In this document: piece by piece, positions 51,572-58,778 of the stretch
Position numbering within the stretch: position 1 is the stretch's first letter
Layout of the letters: the number at the start of each line of letters is the position of its first letter
NCBI GenBank assembly: GCA_037439785.1
Contig: JBBIVJ010000002.1
Coordinates: 62,001 to 126,000, forward strand
DNA from: DSVZ01 sp037439785
Lineage (GTDB): Bacteria; Verrucomicrobiota; Verrucomicrobiia; Limisphaerales; J093
Reading direction: 5' to 3'
DNA: 64,000 bases
Translations under genes and position numbers: made by a program
The notes under the pieces: model-generated
Seen by the model: the letters and a program-made list of their open reading frames with translations, nothing else
What the model was told of the DNA's origin: nothing
Databases searched by the model: none

Positions 51572-53305
51572 GTGAAGCTGTGGGGAAGAACGTTGCCCGC
51601 TTGCGTCGAGGGGGCCGCCCCCGGCCAAAGCCGTTGGGGGCGGTGGGCGGGGCGGACGCTCGGCCTGGGGCTGGGGCTGGCAGGGCTGGCCGCGGAGGCC
51701 GGCGGTGCGACGCCGGAGCACGCCTTCCGCTGGGTGCGCGAGTACGTGTTGGAGCTGGCGCCGGAGAGCGAGGCTGACCGTCTCTGGCGGCATCAGCGGG
51801 TGGCGGAACGCCGCGCCGGGCCGGTGATCATGGTCCACCGCGGGGCCGGCGCGGCCGCGCCGGAGAACACGTTGCAGGCCCTGGCGGTGGCGATGGACTG
51901 GGGCGCCGACGGCGTGGAGGTGGACCTCCGCCGCACCCGCGACGGGGTGTTGGTGGTGTTTCATGACGAGACGGTGGACCGGTTGCTGCATGGCCTGGGG
52001 CCGGTCGCAGAGTTGACCGCGAGGGAATTGCTGGCCCTGGCGCCGCGCGAGGCCCGGGGCCGGCCGGTGGGAGGCACGCCCCCGAGTTTCGTCCAGGTGC
52101 TGGACCTGGCGCGCCAACGGGCCGCCCTGCTGCATCTGGACCTGAAGGAACCGGGACTGGAGGAGGACGTGGCGCGGTGGTTAGATGCCGCCGGCGCCTG
52201 GGACCACGTGGTGGCGGTGAACACCCCATACGCCGCGGACCTGGCGCGGGACCCGCGGCTGCGGCTGCTGCGGTACAAGGTGCCCGGCCTGTACGCCGGG
52301 CGGCGGGACGTGGACCCGGACGCGGTGCGCGCCGCGTTGCGCGAGCCGGGGGAGATGATCCTGGTGGATGACCCGCGCGTGGCGGCGTGGGTGCTGCAGC
52401 GGCCCCGCTACCAACCCGTGCCGGTGGTGCGGACGTTCCGGTTTGTCCCGCGGCGGGCGGAGGAGGTGCCGCCAGGGGCGGGGCAGCGCTTGACGGCCGC
52501 GCAGTGGATGGCGGCCGTGAGGCGGGTGGTGCCTGAAGAATCCGCGGCGGCGTGGTTGCGGGTGTTGCGCGAGCCGGTCCCGGAGCTGGCCGCGGCGCGA
52601 GCGGCCCTGGGACCCTTCGAGGCCCGGGCGGCGCGCGTGGTCGAGCGGGCGTGGGCGGCGGATCAATTGGGGGCACTGGGGCGGCGGCATCGGGACGTGC
52701 TGGAGGCACTGGAGGAGGTCTTGCGCGCGCCCACGCCTCATCCGGACTGGCGGTATCACGGTCTGGATGGTGCCCTGGCCGCGCGGGCGCTGGGGCGGCT
52801 GCGGGCGGCACGCTCGGCGAAAGCGTTGATTGCGGCGCTGGAGCAGATGCCGCCCCTGCCGGCGGCGGCCGGGGGCGCGGAAGCGGAAAGGGCTCCCTGG
52901 GCGGAGGCAGCGCGCTGGCGTTGGCGCGAACACCTGATGGCGGCGCTGGCCGACCTGCCTGGACGCGCGGTGCGGCGGTTTTGGTGGCAGGCGCTGGAGA
53001 AGGCGGCGGGCAGGACGGACGATGAGTCAAATCCACTGCCCGCGCGTGCGGCGCAGGCGTTGCTGCAGTCGCGACTGGAGCGGGGGGAGGTGCTCCGGTT
53101 GTTGAACCATCCCCTCCCTGAAGTGCGGGCCACGGCGGTGCTGGGCTGCGTGGACCGTCCGGATCTGGCGCGGCGGCGGGCACTGGCCGAGGCGGCGCCC
53201 TGGGCGATGGAGTTGCCGGCCGCCCAAACCTTGCCCCCCCCACCGGAGCCGCCACGCCCGCAGGTGCGCGCCGGGGTGGACGCGCCGAAGAAGGGCGGCT
53301 TTTAA
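51572..53305 (+). CDS. Glycerophosphodiester phosphodiesterase with HEAT-like repeats
   Basis: A 577-residue protein. A hydrophobic N-terminal segment (TLGLGLGLAGLAAEAGG) suggests export. The GDPD domain follows: VIMVHRGAGAAAPENTLQAL with the first catalytic His/Arg, GVEVDLRRTRDGVLVVFHDE with the catalytic Glu/Asp and His. After about residue 330 come Arg/Ala/Leu-rich helices resembling HEAT repeats (ALGRLRAARSAKALIAALEQ and later EVRATAVLGCVDR). Fusion of a phosphodiesterase and HEAT scaffolds is unusual. GTG 51572 is the only good start before the signal segment. Divergent from panB. Confidence 0.75.
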   Translation: MKLWGRTLPACVEGAAPGQSRWGRWAGRTLGLGLGLAGLAAEAGGATPEHAFRWVREYVLELAPESEADRLWRHQRVAERRAGPVIMVHRGAGAAAPENTLQALAVAMDWGADGVEVDLRRTRDGVLVVFHDETVDRLLHGLGPVAELTARELLALAPREARGRPVGGTPPSFVQVLDLARQRAALLHLDLKEPGLEEDVARWLDAAGAWDHVVAVNTPYAADLARDPRLRLLRYKVPGLYAGRRDVDPDAVRAALREPGEMILVDDPRVAAWVLQRPRYQPVPVVRTFRFVPRRAEEVPPGAGQRLTAAQWMAAVRRVVPEESAAAWLRVLREPVPELAAARAALGPFEARAARVVERAWAADQLGALGRRHRDVLEALEEVLRAPTPHPDWRYHGLDGALAARALGRLRAARSAKALIAALEQMPPLPAAAGGAEAERAPWAEAARWRWREHLMAALADLPGRAVRRFWWQALEKAAGRTDDESNPLPARAAQALLQSRLERGEVLRLLNHPLPEVRATAVLGCVDRPDLARRRALAEAAPWAMELPAAQTLPPPPEPPRPQVRAGVDAPKKGGF

Positions 53306-53351
53306 CGGGTGACGCACCCGGTGTGGGCTTGTCCCGGAGTCGGAAATGGCA

Positions 53352-53380
53352 TCGCCGAACCGGGCCGGACCAGGCAGACT
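53352..53380 (+). promoter_or_regulatory. Putative leaderless promoter of asnS
   Basis: TCGCCG (53352-53357), 17-bp spacer, CAGACT (53375-53380), six bases before ATG 53387. The -10 is close to the TAGACT/TAGTCT form seen elsewhere. Confidence 0.4.
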
Positions 53381-53386
53381 GGGGCC

Positions 53387-54748
53387 ATGCGAACGTTGAT
53401 TCGGCAGGTGCTGGCCGCCACCGAGCCACGGGAGGGGGTGACCGTGCAGGGGTGGGTGCGAACGCGCCGGGACGCGAAGGGGTTTTCGTTTGTGGAGGTC
53501 AACGACGGTTCCTGCCTGGCCAATGTGCAGGTGATCGTCGAGGCCGGGGTGCCGGGGGCGGAGCAGCTGCACGAGATGAGCACCGGGGCCTCGGTGAGTG
53601 TGACGGGGAACGTGGTGGCGTCGCCGGCGGCGGGGCAGAAGTGGGAATTGCGGGCCACGCGGGTGGAGGTGGTGGGGCGGGCGGATGCCACCTATCCGTT
53701 GCAGAAGAAGGGGCACTCGCTGGATTTTCTGCGCACCATTGCGCATCTGCGGCCGCGCTCGAACCTGTTCGGGGCGGTGTTCCGCACGCGCGGGCGGCTG
53801 GCGCAGGCGGTGCACCGGTTTTTCCAGGAGCGGGATTTTGTGTACGTGCACACGCCCATCATTACCACCAGCGACTGCGAGGGGGCGGGGGAGATGTTCC
53901 GCGTGACCACGCTCAAGGGGGATGTGGACCGGGCGCCGGAGCAGGATTTCTTCGGCCGCCGCGCCTACCTGACGGTGAGCGGCCAGCTCGAGGCGGAGGC
54001 GCTGGCGTGCGCGTTGTCCAAGGTGTACACCTTCGGCCCCACCTTCCGGGCGGAGAACTCGAACACCGCCCGGCACGCCGCGGAGTTCTGGATGATCGAG
54101 CCGGAGATGGCGTTTTGTGACCTGGCCGGCGACATGGACCTGGCCGAGACGTTTCTCAAGGCCATGGCCCGGGCGATGATCGAGGACTGCACGGAGGACC
54201 TGGGCTTCTTCGAGAAGTTCGTGGACCGCGAGGTGCGCCAGCGCCTGGAGTGGGTGATCGAGCGGCCGTTTCACCGGGTGCCCTACGCGGAGGCGGTGGC
54301 GATCTTGCAGCGGTCGGGACAGGCCTTCGAGTTCCCGGTCCGGGCGGGGGCGCATCTGCAGTCCGAACACGAACGGTACCTGACCGAGCGGCATTTCCGG
54401 GCGTCGGTCACGGTGTACAACTACCCCCGGCCGATCAAGCCGTTCTACATGCGCTTGAATGACGACGGCCAGACCGTGGCGGCGATGGACCTGCTGGTGC
54501 CGGGCATCGGCGAGGTCATCGGCGGCTCCCAGCGCGAGGAGCGCCTGGAGGTGTTGCTGGACAACCTGCACTACCACCACCTGCGGCCCGAGGACTACGG
54601 CTGGTACGTGGACCTGCGCCGTTACGGCACCGTGCCGCACGCCGGTTTCGGGCTGGGGTTTGAGCGGCTGCTGATGTTCCTGACGGGGATGGCCAACATC
54701 CGGGACGTGATTCCTTTTGCCCGGACACCGGGGTACGCGGAGTTTTGA
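53387..54748 (+). CDS. asnS: Asparagine-tRNA ligase
   Basis: Class IIb aminoacyl-tRNA synthetase (453 residues) charging tRNA-Asn. An OB-fold anticodon domain (VTVQGWVRTRRDAKGFSFVE) precedes the catalytic domain, with motif 2 around FGPTFRAENSNTARHAAEFW and motif 3 GFGLGFERLLMFLTGMANIRD. The Asn-specific elements (TLKGDVDRAPEQDFFGRRAY, AEFWMIEPEMAF) distinguish it from AspRS. ATG 53387 is set by the OB-fold start and promoter. A GC hairpin follows the stop. Confidence 0.95.
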   Translation: MRTLIRQVLAATEPREGVTVQGWVRTRRDAKGFSFVEVNDGSCLANVQVIVEAGVPGAEQLHEMSTGASVSVTGNVVASPAAGQKWELRATRVEVVGRADATYPLQKKGHSLDFLRTIAHLRPRSNLFGAVFRTRGRLAQAVHRFFQERDFVYVHTPIITTSDCEGAGEMFRVTTLKGDVDRAPEQDFFGRRAYLTVSGQLEAEALACALSKVYTFGPTFRAENSNTARHAAEFWMIEPEMAFCDLAGDMDLAETFLKAMARAMIEDCTEDLGFFEKFVDREVRQRLEWVIERPFHRVPYAEAVAILQRSGQAFEFPVRAGAHLQSEHERYLTERHFRASVTVYNYPRPIKPFYMRLNDDGQTVAAMDLLVPGIGEVIGGSQREERLEVLLDNLHYHHLRPEDYGWYVDLRRYGTVPHAGFGLGFERLLMFLTGMANIRDVIPFARTPGYAEF

Positions 54749-54749
54749 G

Positions 54750-54766
54750 GGGGGCGCTCCGCCCCC
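54750..54766 (+). terminator. Hairpin after asnS
   Basis: GGGGGCG-CTC-CGCCCCC, a perfect 7-bp stem, begins one base after the asnS stop, in the 42-bp convergent gap. No T-run follows, so it is a weak or Rho-assisted terminator. Confidence 0.45.
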
Positions 54767-54790
54767 GGCTGGTGGTCGGCTCGCGGGCGC

Positions 54791-55273
54791 CTACGGTTTG
54801 GGGGAGGAGATCACCACGAACCAGGCGTCGCCGAACTTCTCCTTCGAGTCGCCGGCGAGCACGGCCAGTTCGCCCTGGCGGAGGGCCTGGAGGGACTGGC
54901 GCACGGTCTTGGCCAGTTGTCCTTCACCGAAGAGTTTGATCTGCAGGGTGAAGTCGTCCACCACCTTGAATTCAAGTTCGCACTTCGGGCTCAGGCGCAC
55001 CCGTCGGTCAGTCCCCGGTACGACGGTGACGTCCACGGCTTTGACCTGGTAGTAATTTTGCCACTTGAACACGCGGGCCAGCCGGGTGCGGAGGGCGGGG
55101 TCCACATCCACGCACTGGCCATCGGCGGGTTTGGGGTCGTTCGTGCCCCAGATGAGCTGGCAGTGCAACTTCACTTCCATGGTCCGGCCCTGGACCGGAG
55201 CCACCCACAAGAGAACCACCGCGGCCAGCCAACCCCAAAGGTGCCGGGACAGGGAGGAGGGGGAAGAATGCAT
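54791..55273 (-). CDS. Small secreted protein, unknown function
   Basis: A 160-residue protein with a signal peptide (LWGWLAAVVLLWVAPVQG). The body has two Cys (LHCQLIWGTNDPKPADGQC and PKCELEFKVVDD) and beta-like segments. No family recognised. It is the third gene after an ECF sigma factor and its anti-sigma factor, with a 31-bp gap from the latter, so it may be a target or signal-sensing partner of that system. Confidence 0.65.
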   Translation of the reverse strand: MHSSPSSLSRHLWGWLAAVVLLWVAPVQGRTMEVKLHCQLIWGTNDPKPADGQCVDVDPALRTRLARVFKWQNYYQVKAVDVTVVPGTDRRVRLSPKCELEFKVVDDFTLQIKLFGEGQLAKTVRQSLQALRQGELAVLAGDSKEKFGDAWFVVISSPKP

Positions 55274-55304
55274 CGGTTGCAGCGGGTTTTCGGAGTGTCG
55301 GACA

Positions 55305-55772
55305 TCAGTAACTGTTGACCCAGACGACGGTCATCTGCTCCGCCTCGGAGCGGAAGGTAAAGGTGCCCAGCTCGGTGGGAGGCGTCTCGATCTCGGGGGG
55401 ACGTACGGCGGCGTTCTGGGCGGGCAGGCGGCTCGGGGCCCACCACACCAGCAGCCCCACCAGCACTGCCGCCACGGGAATCAGCCAGGCCCGGGCCGGC
55501 CGCCACCACCCCGTCCAGGCCGCTCGGTCGGGCACGGCCAGGGGGCGGGGGGTGAGCTGGCGGGCGATCTGGGCCCAGTAGAACTCGCGGGATTCGGGCA
55601 CGGCCCGCGCCGGCTCCCCCGCCGCCAGCCAGTGGCGGAGGGCGCGCAACTGCCCGACCAGGGCGGCCGCCTCGGGGTCACGTTCAACCCACCGGGCCAC
55701 CTCGCGGGCGTCCGCGGCGGACAACTCGCCGTCCACCCAGGCCTGCAGTTTCAAACGGGCGTCTTCGGTCAT
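55305..55772 (-). CDS. Anti-sigma factor-like membrane protein
   Basis: A 155-residue protein with an N-terminal cytoplasmic helical part (LQAWVDGELSAADAREVARW) typical of anti-sigma factors, no HxxxCxxC zinc site, one transmembrane helix (about residues 95-112, ARAWLIPVAAVLVGLLVW) and a short periplasmic tail. It overlaps the ECF sigma gene (ATGA), which is the usual arrangement for a cognate pair. Without the zinc site, release by redox sensing is unlikely; proteolysis or another signal is possible. Confidence 0.8.
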   Translation of the reverse strand: MTEDARLKLQAWVDGELSAADAREVARWVERDPEAAALVGQLRALRHWLAAGEPARAVPESREFYWAQIARQLTPRPLAVPDRAAWTGWWRPARAWLIPVAAVLVGLLVWWAPSRLPAQNAAVRPPEIETPPTELGTFTFRSEAEQMTVVWVNSY

Positions 55773-56371
55773 GGTTTGCGTTCCTCTTTCAAGCCGGCCA
55801 GCAGCGCCGCCAGGCGGCGCCGGGCGTAAAACAGGCGCGACATGATGGTGCCGATCGAGCACCCCATGCGCTTCGCGCATTCTTTGTATTCCAGTCCTTC
55901 AAACTCGTGCAAGATCAGGACGGTGCGGTGGGCCACGGACAGGTGCTGCATGGCCGCGTCTATCCCGGCGCGGAGTTCCTCGCGGTCCAGCCGCGCCAGC
56001 ATGTCCACCTGTGTCGGCTCCAGGTAGCGTTCCACGCCCCCTTTTTCCTCCGCCAACTGCTCAATGGACTCGGCGGCCAGGCGTTTCTGCCGCCGCATCG
56101 CGTCCAGGCAGATGTTGATGACGATGCGGGTCAGCCAGGTGGCGAAGCTGGAGTCACCCTGGAACTGTTCCAGCCGCTGCCACGCCTTGATCCAGGCCTC
56201 CTGGGACGCTTCCAAGGCATCGGTCTCATTGCGCATCATGCTGAACGCCCGGGCATAGACCTTGTCCCGATGCCGGGCCACCAGCTCCTCGAACGCCTGC
56301 GTGTCCCCCTGCTGGGCCCATCGCACCAGGCTCTCATCGGGAGCGTGAGGGTAGTCCGGCGCGCGCGACAT
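55769..56371 (-). CDS. ECF-family RNA polymerase sigma factor
   Basis: Extracytoplasmic-function sigma factor of 200 residues. Region 2 has VRWAQQGDTQAFEELVARHR, DALEASQEAWIKAWQRLEQF and FATWLTRIVINICLDAMRRQ. Region 4 has VAHRTVLILHEFEGLEYKEC and CSIGTIMSRLFYARRRLAAL. The anti-sigma gene overlaps its stop. It is 42 bp after hisB on the same strand. The promoter recognised cannot be inferred. Confidence 0.92.
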   Translation of the reverse strand: MSRAPDYPHAPDESLVRWAQQGDTQAFEELVARHRDKVYARAFSMMRNETDALEASQEAWIKAWQRLEQFQGDSSFATWLTRIVINICLDAMRRQKRLAAESIEQLAEEKGGVERYLEPTQVDMLARLDREELRAGIDAAMQHLSVAHRTVLILHEFEGLEYKECAKRMGCSIGTIMSRLFYARRRLAALLAGLKEERKP

Positions 56372-56413
56372 GGGCTTGGACGGGCGGGCGGTGTTCGGCT
56401 ATTCACCCACGGC

Positions 56414-57073
56414 TCACAGGCGGCCCTTGGTGCTGGGCACTTGACCGGCGATGCGCGGGTCGTGCTGGCAGGCGGCATCGCAGGCGCGGGCGAAGGCCTT
56501 GAACAGGGCCTCGACGATGTGGTGGGGCTCGTCCCCGTAAAGCAGTTCGAGGTGCAGGGTGCAACGGGCCTCGTTGGCGAAGGCCTGGAAAAACTCCCGC
56601 GCCAGCCCGAAGCGAAAGACCGTGGCCGCATCCTGCTGCCGCTCCGCCCGCAGCACCTTGTAGCCCAACCGGTCCAGACCGCGCCACACCAGGCAAGGCC
56701 GGCCGCTGAAGTCCACCACGCAGCGCACCAGGCATTCGTCCATGGGCACGTAGGCTTCGCCGGTGAACGGGTTGCGCGGATCAAAGCCCGCGCCATAGCG
56801 CCGGATGCCCCCCTTGTCGCCCAGCGCCTCCCGGAACGCCTGGCCCAGCGCCAGGCCGCAGTCTTCGACCGTGTGGTGGGCATCCACCTCGAGGTCGCCC
56901 CGGCATCGCAGCGTCAGGTCCACCACGGCATGCCGGGCAAACAACGTCAGCATGTGGTCGAAGAACGGGACGCCGGTGGCGATCTGAGCCCGGCCCCGGC
57001 CATCCAGATTCAAATCCACCCGGATGCGCGTCTCGTGGGTGTGGCGCCGGACCTGGGCGCGTCGCGGTTGCAT
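56414..57073 (-). CDS. hisB: Imidazoleglycerol-phosphate dehydratase
   Basis: Sixth step of histidine synthesis: converts imidazoleglycerol phosphate to imidazole acetol phosphate. The 219-residue protein has GVPFFDHMLTLFARHAVVDL, DLEVDAHHTVEDCGLALGQA and GDEPHHIVEALFKAFARA, the metal-binding His/Glu motifs of the family. A ten-residue Arg-rich leader precedes the conserved THETRIRVDLNLDG. ATG 57073 follows a TTGTTT-16-TTTAAT promoter. No other his gene is nearby; the ECF sigma gene follows. Confidence 0.95.
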   Translation of the reverse strand: MQPRRAQVRRHTHETRIRVDLNLDGRGRAQIATGVPFFDHMLTLFARHAVVDLTLRCRGDLEVDAHHTVEDCGLALGQAFREALGDKGGIRRYGAGFDPRNPFTGEAYVPMDECLVRCVVDFSGRPCLVWRGLDRLGYKVLRAERQQDAATVFRFGLAREFFQAFANEARCTLHLELLYGDEPHHIVEALFKAFARACDAACQHDPRIAGQVPSTKGRL

Positions 57074-57081
57074 GGGGAGGC

Positions 57082-57109
57082 ATTAAAACCGGGCGGCGGT
57101 GGTAAACAA
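57082..57109 (-). promoter_or_regulatory. Putative leaderless promoter of hisB
   Basis: Minus strand: TTGTTT (57109-57104), 16-bp spacer, TTTAAT (57087-57082), eight bases before ATG 57073. The two AT-rich boxes stand out in a GC-rich region. Confidence 0.55.
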
Positions 57110-57176
57110 AGTCCAAACCGGCCGGTGGGGAGACAGATGGTGCCCGCTGTCCCTCCAAGTTGGAGCGGGCGTGGCG

Positions 57177-57190
57177 GTGGCCTTGGCCAC
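57177..57190 (-). terminator. Hairpin after sbtB
   Basis: GTGGCC (57177-57182) pairs with GGCCAC (57185-57190) two bases beyond the sbtB stop. A second nested palindrome CTCCAA-G-TTGGAG lies at 57154-57166. No T-run, so only a possible terminator. Confidence 0.35.
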
Positions 57191-57192
57191 GG

Positions 57193-57495
57193 TCAAAACT
57201 TGTGCGCGCGCAGGACCCGGATTTCGCAGAGATAGGCCACCATCGCAAAGCGGGGGAAAAAATCGTGCTGCAACCGGTTCAGCAGATTCTCCGCGACAGC
57301 CGGGGGCACAATCACCTCCACCTGGATGTTGCTGTATTCGGGTATTTCGCCGGTGCGCTCGCCCTGACGGCCGCTGCCACTGACCTCGAAAAACGTCCAG
57401 CCATGCGCCCCGACCTCCCGGAGCAGCTTGAGGATGGGCTCGCGGGCGAGGGACTCGCCGATGATCGTCACCAACTGCATGGGATGGATCGTCAT
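57193..57495 (-). CDS. PII-like protein, SbtB type
   Basis: A 100-residue PII-like protein that should form a trimer. The fold is visible: MQLVTIIGESLAREPILKLL (first beta-alpha), GAHGWTFFEVSGSG (T-loop base), a likely T-loop with RQGERTGEIPEYSNIQVEV, and YLCEIRVLRAHKF at the end. It lies two bases after the SbtA-type transporter gene, the usual SbtA-SbtB order. Family members bind cAMP, AMP and ATP and gate bicarbonate uptake. The Cys-containing C-terminal loop of cyanobacterial SbtB is absent. Confidence 0.85.
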   Translation of the reverse strand: MTIHPMQLVTIIGESLAREPILKLLREVGAHGWTFFEVSGSGRQGERTGEIPEYSNIQVEVIVPPAVAENLLNRLQHDFFPRFAMVAYLCEIRVLRAHKF

Positions 57496-57497
57496 TG

Positions 57498-58484
57498 TTA
57501 GTGGACCAGCCGCCGGGCCAGTTCGTAATACAAGGGCACGCCCAGGGCGATATTGAAGGGAAAGGTGATGACCAGGGCCGCGGTCAGGTAGTAGGTCGGA
57601 TTTGCGTCCGGCAAAGACAGTCGGATGGCGGCCGGGGCGGCGATGTACGATGCGCTGGCAGCCAGAACGCCCATCAAAGTGGTCCCCCCCACCGTTAACC
57701 CGCACCAGTCCCCCACCCCCACGCCGAGCGCCCCGTGCAGGACAGGCATAACCATCCCGAACCCCACCAAAAAACCGCCCACCTTGCGCAAGTCCCCCAA
57801 CCGCCGCCCCGCGACCATGCCCATTTCCAGCAGAAACAGCGCCAGCACGCCCTGGAAAGGAGCGGTGAAAAAGGGACCCACCTGATCCATGCCCGCCCGG
57901 CCACTCAACGCCCCGATGCCCAGGGCACCAACCAACAGGAAAACGCTCCGACCCAGCACCGCTTCACGCAGGGCCGTCGAGATGGACGACCACCGGATCG
58001 TGTCGCTCCCCCGGGCCGCCAGTTTCCCCAACAACACGCCTATCAGGATGGCGGGCGATTCCATGACCGCCAGAAAAGCACTGGCGTAGGCCTCGTAGGA
58101 CTCGCCCAGGCGATCCAGGTACTGGGTCGCGGCACCGAAAGTGACGGCGCTCACCGAGCCGTAATGGGCCGCGATGGCGGCGGCGTCCACGGCGGAGAAC
58201 CGGCCCAGGAAGCGCAGGATCGGATAAGCCCAGAGAGGAATGACCGTCCCCAGCAGCAGGGCCGCCAGGGTGGGGAGACCAACCCGTGCCCAGCCGGCCT
58301 CCGCGATGGCGACCCCGCCCTTCAGGCCAATGGCCACCAGGAGGTAAATCGTCAGCGCCACGTACAGGGGTTCGGGAAAACGCAGGTCGCTCCGCAGCAC
58401 CGCCGCCAGGAGACCCAGGACGAAGAAAAGCAGGGCCGGCGAAAGCACATTGGCCTGGATCGCCTGAAGCAGATCGTGGTTCAT
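57498..58484 (-). CDS. Sodium-dependent bicarbonate transporter, SbtA family
   Basis: A 328-residue inner-membrane protein with about 10 hydrophobic segments, of the SbtA family (PF05982). Conserved stretches are LYVALTIYLLVAIGLKGGVA, IAAHYGSVSAVTFGAATQYL, FLAVMESPAILIGVLLGKL, the second-repeat LFLLEMGMVAGRRLGDL and VGGTTLMGVLAASASYIAAP. The two inverted repeats are both complete. The gene is followed by an SbtB-type gene. In cyanobacteria the pair concentrates bicarbonate; here it may feed carboxylases or handle low CO2. Confidence 0.9.
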   Translation of the reverse strand: MNHDLLQAIQANVLSPALLFFVLGLLAAVLRSDLRFPEPLYVALTIYLLVAIGLKGGVAIAEAGWARVGLPTLAALLLGTVIPLWAYPILRFLGRFSAVDAAAIAAHYGSVSAVTFGAATQYLDRLGESYEAYASAFLAVMESPAILIGVLLGKLAARGSDTIRWSSISTALREAVLGRSVFLLVGALGIGALSGRAGMDQVGPFFTAPFQGVLALFLLEMGMVAGRRLGDLRKVGGFLVGFGMVMPVLHGALGVGVGDWCGLTVGGTTLMGVLAASASYIAAPAAIRLSLPDANPTYYLTAALVITFPFNIALGVPLYYELARRLVH

Positions 58485-58621
58485 CTAAGGGATGGAAACG
58501 AGTCGAACTCCGACCGCGACGCTGCCGCCGCTTGCCGCGGAGGGTGAAGAAGCACACGTGCACTCACCGCGCGGGATAATACCGCCTACCCCCCGCCGGG
58601 GAACATTTTTCCGCTGCCGAA

Positions 58622-58651
58622 TTGCCAGCCGGCGCCCACCCCCGCTAGACT
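58622..58651 (+). promoter_or_regulatory. Putative promoter of isocitrate dehydrogenase gene
   Basis: TTGCCA (58622-58627), an 18-bp spacer and TAGACT (58646-58651) are the best matches in the 276-bp gap. Unlike the others it leaves a leader of about 100-120 bases before the start. Confidence 0.5.
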
Positions 58652-58778
58652 CGGCGCGCAAGAGTGACGGTGCCGAGCCGATTTCCCGCACCGCCTGCGG
58701 GGGCTGCGGCGGCAGTGCCGACGTCCGGTGGCCGGAGTCCCCGGCCGACTTTGATCTCCTGTGAATGCGACCGAGCCC

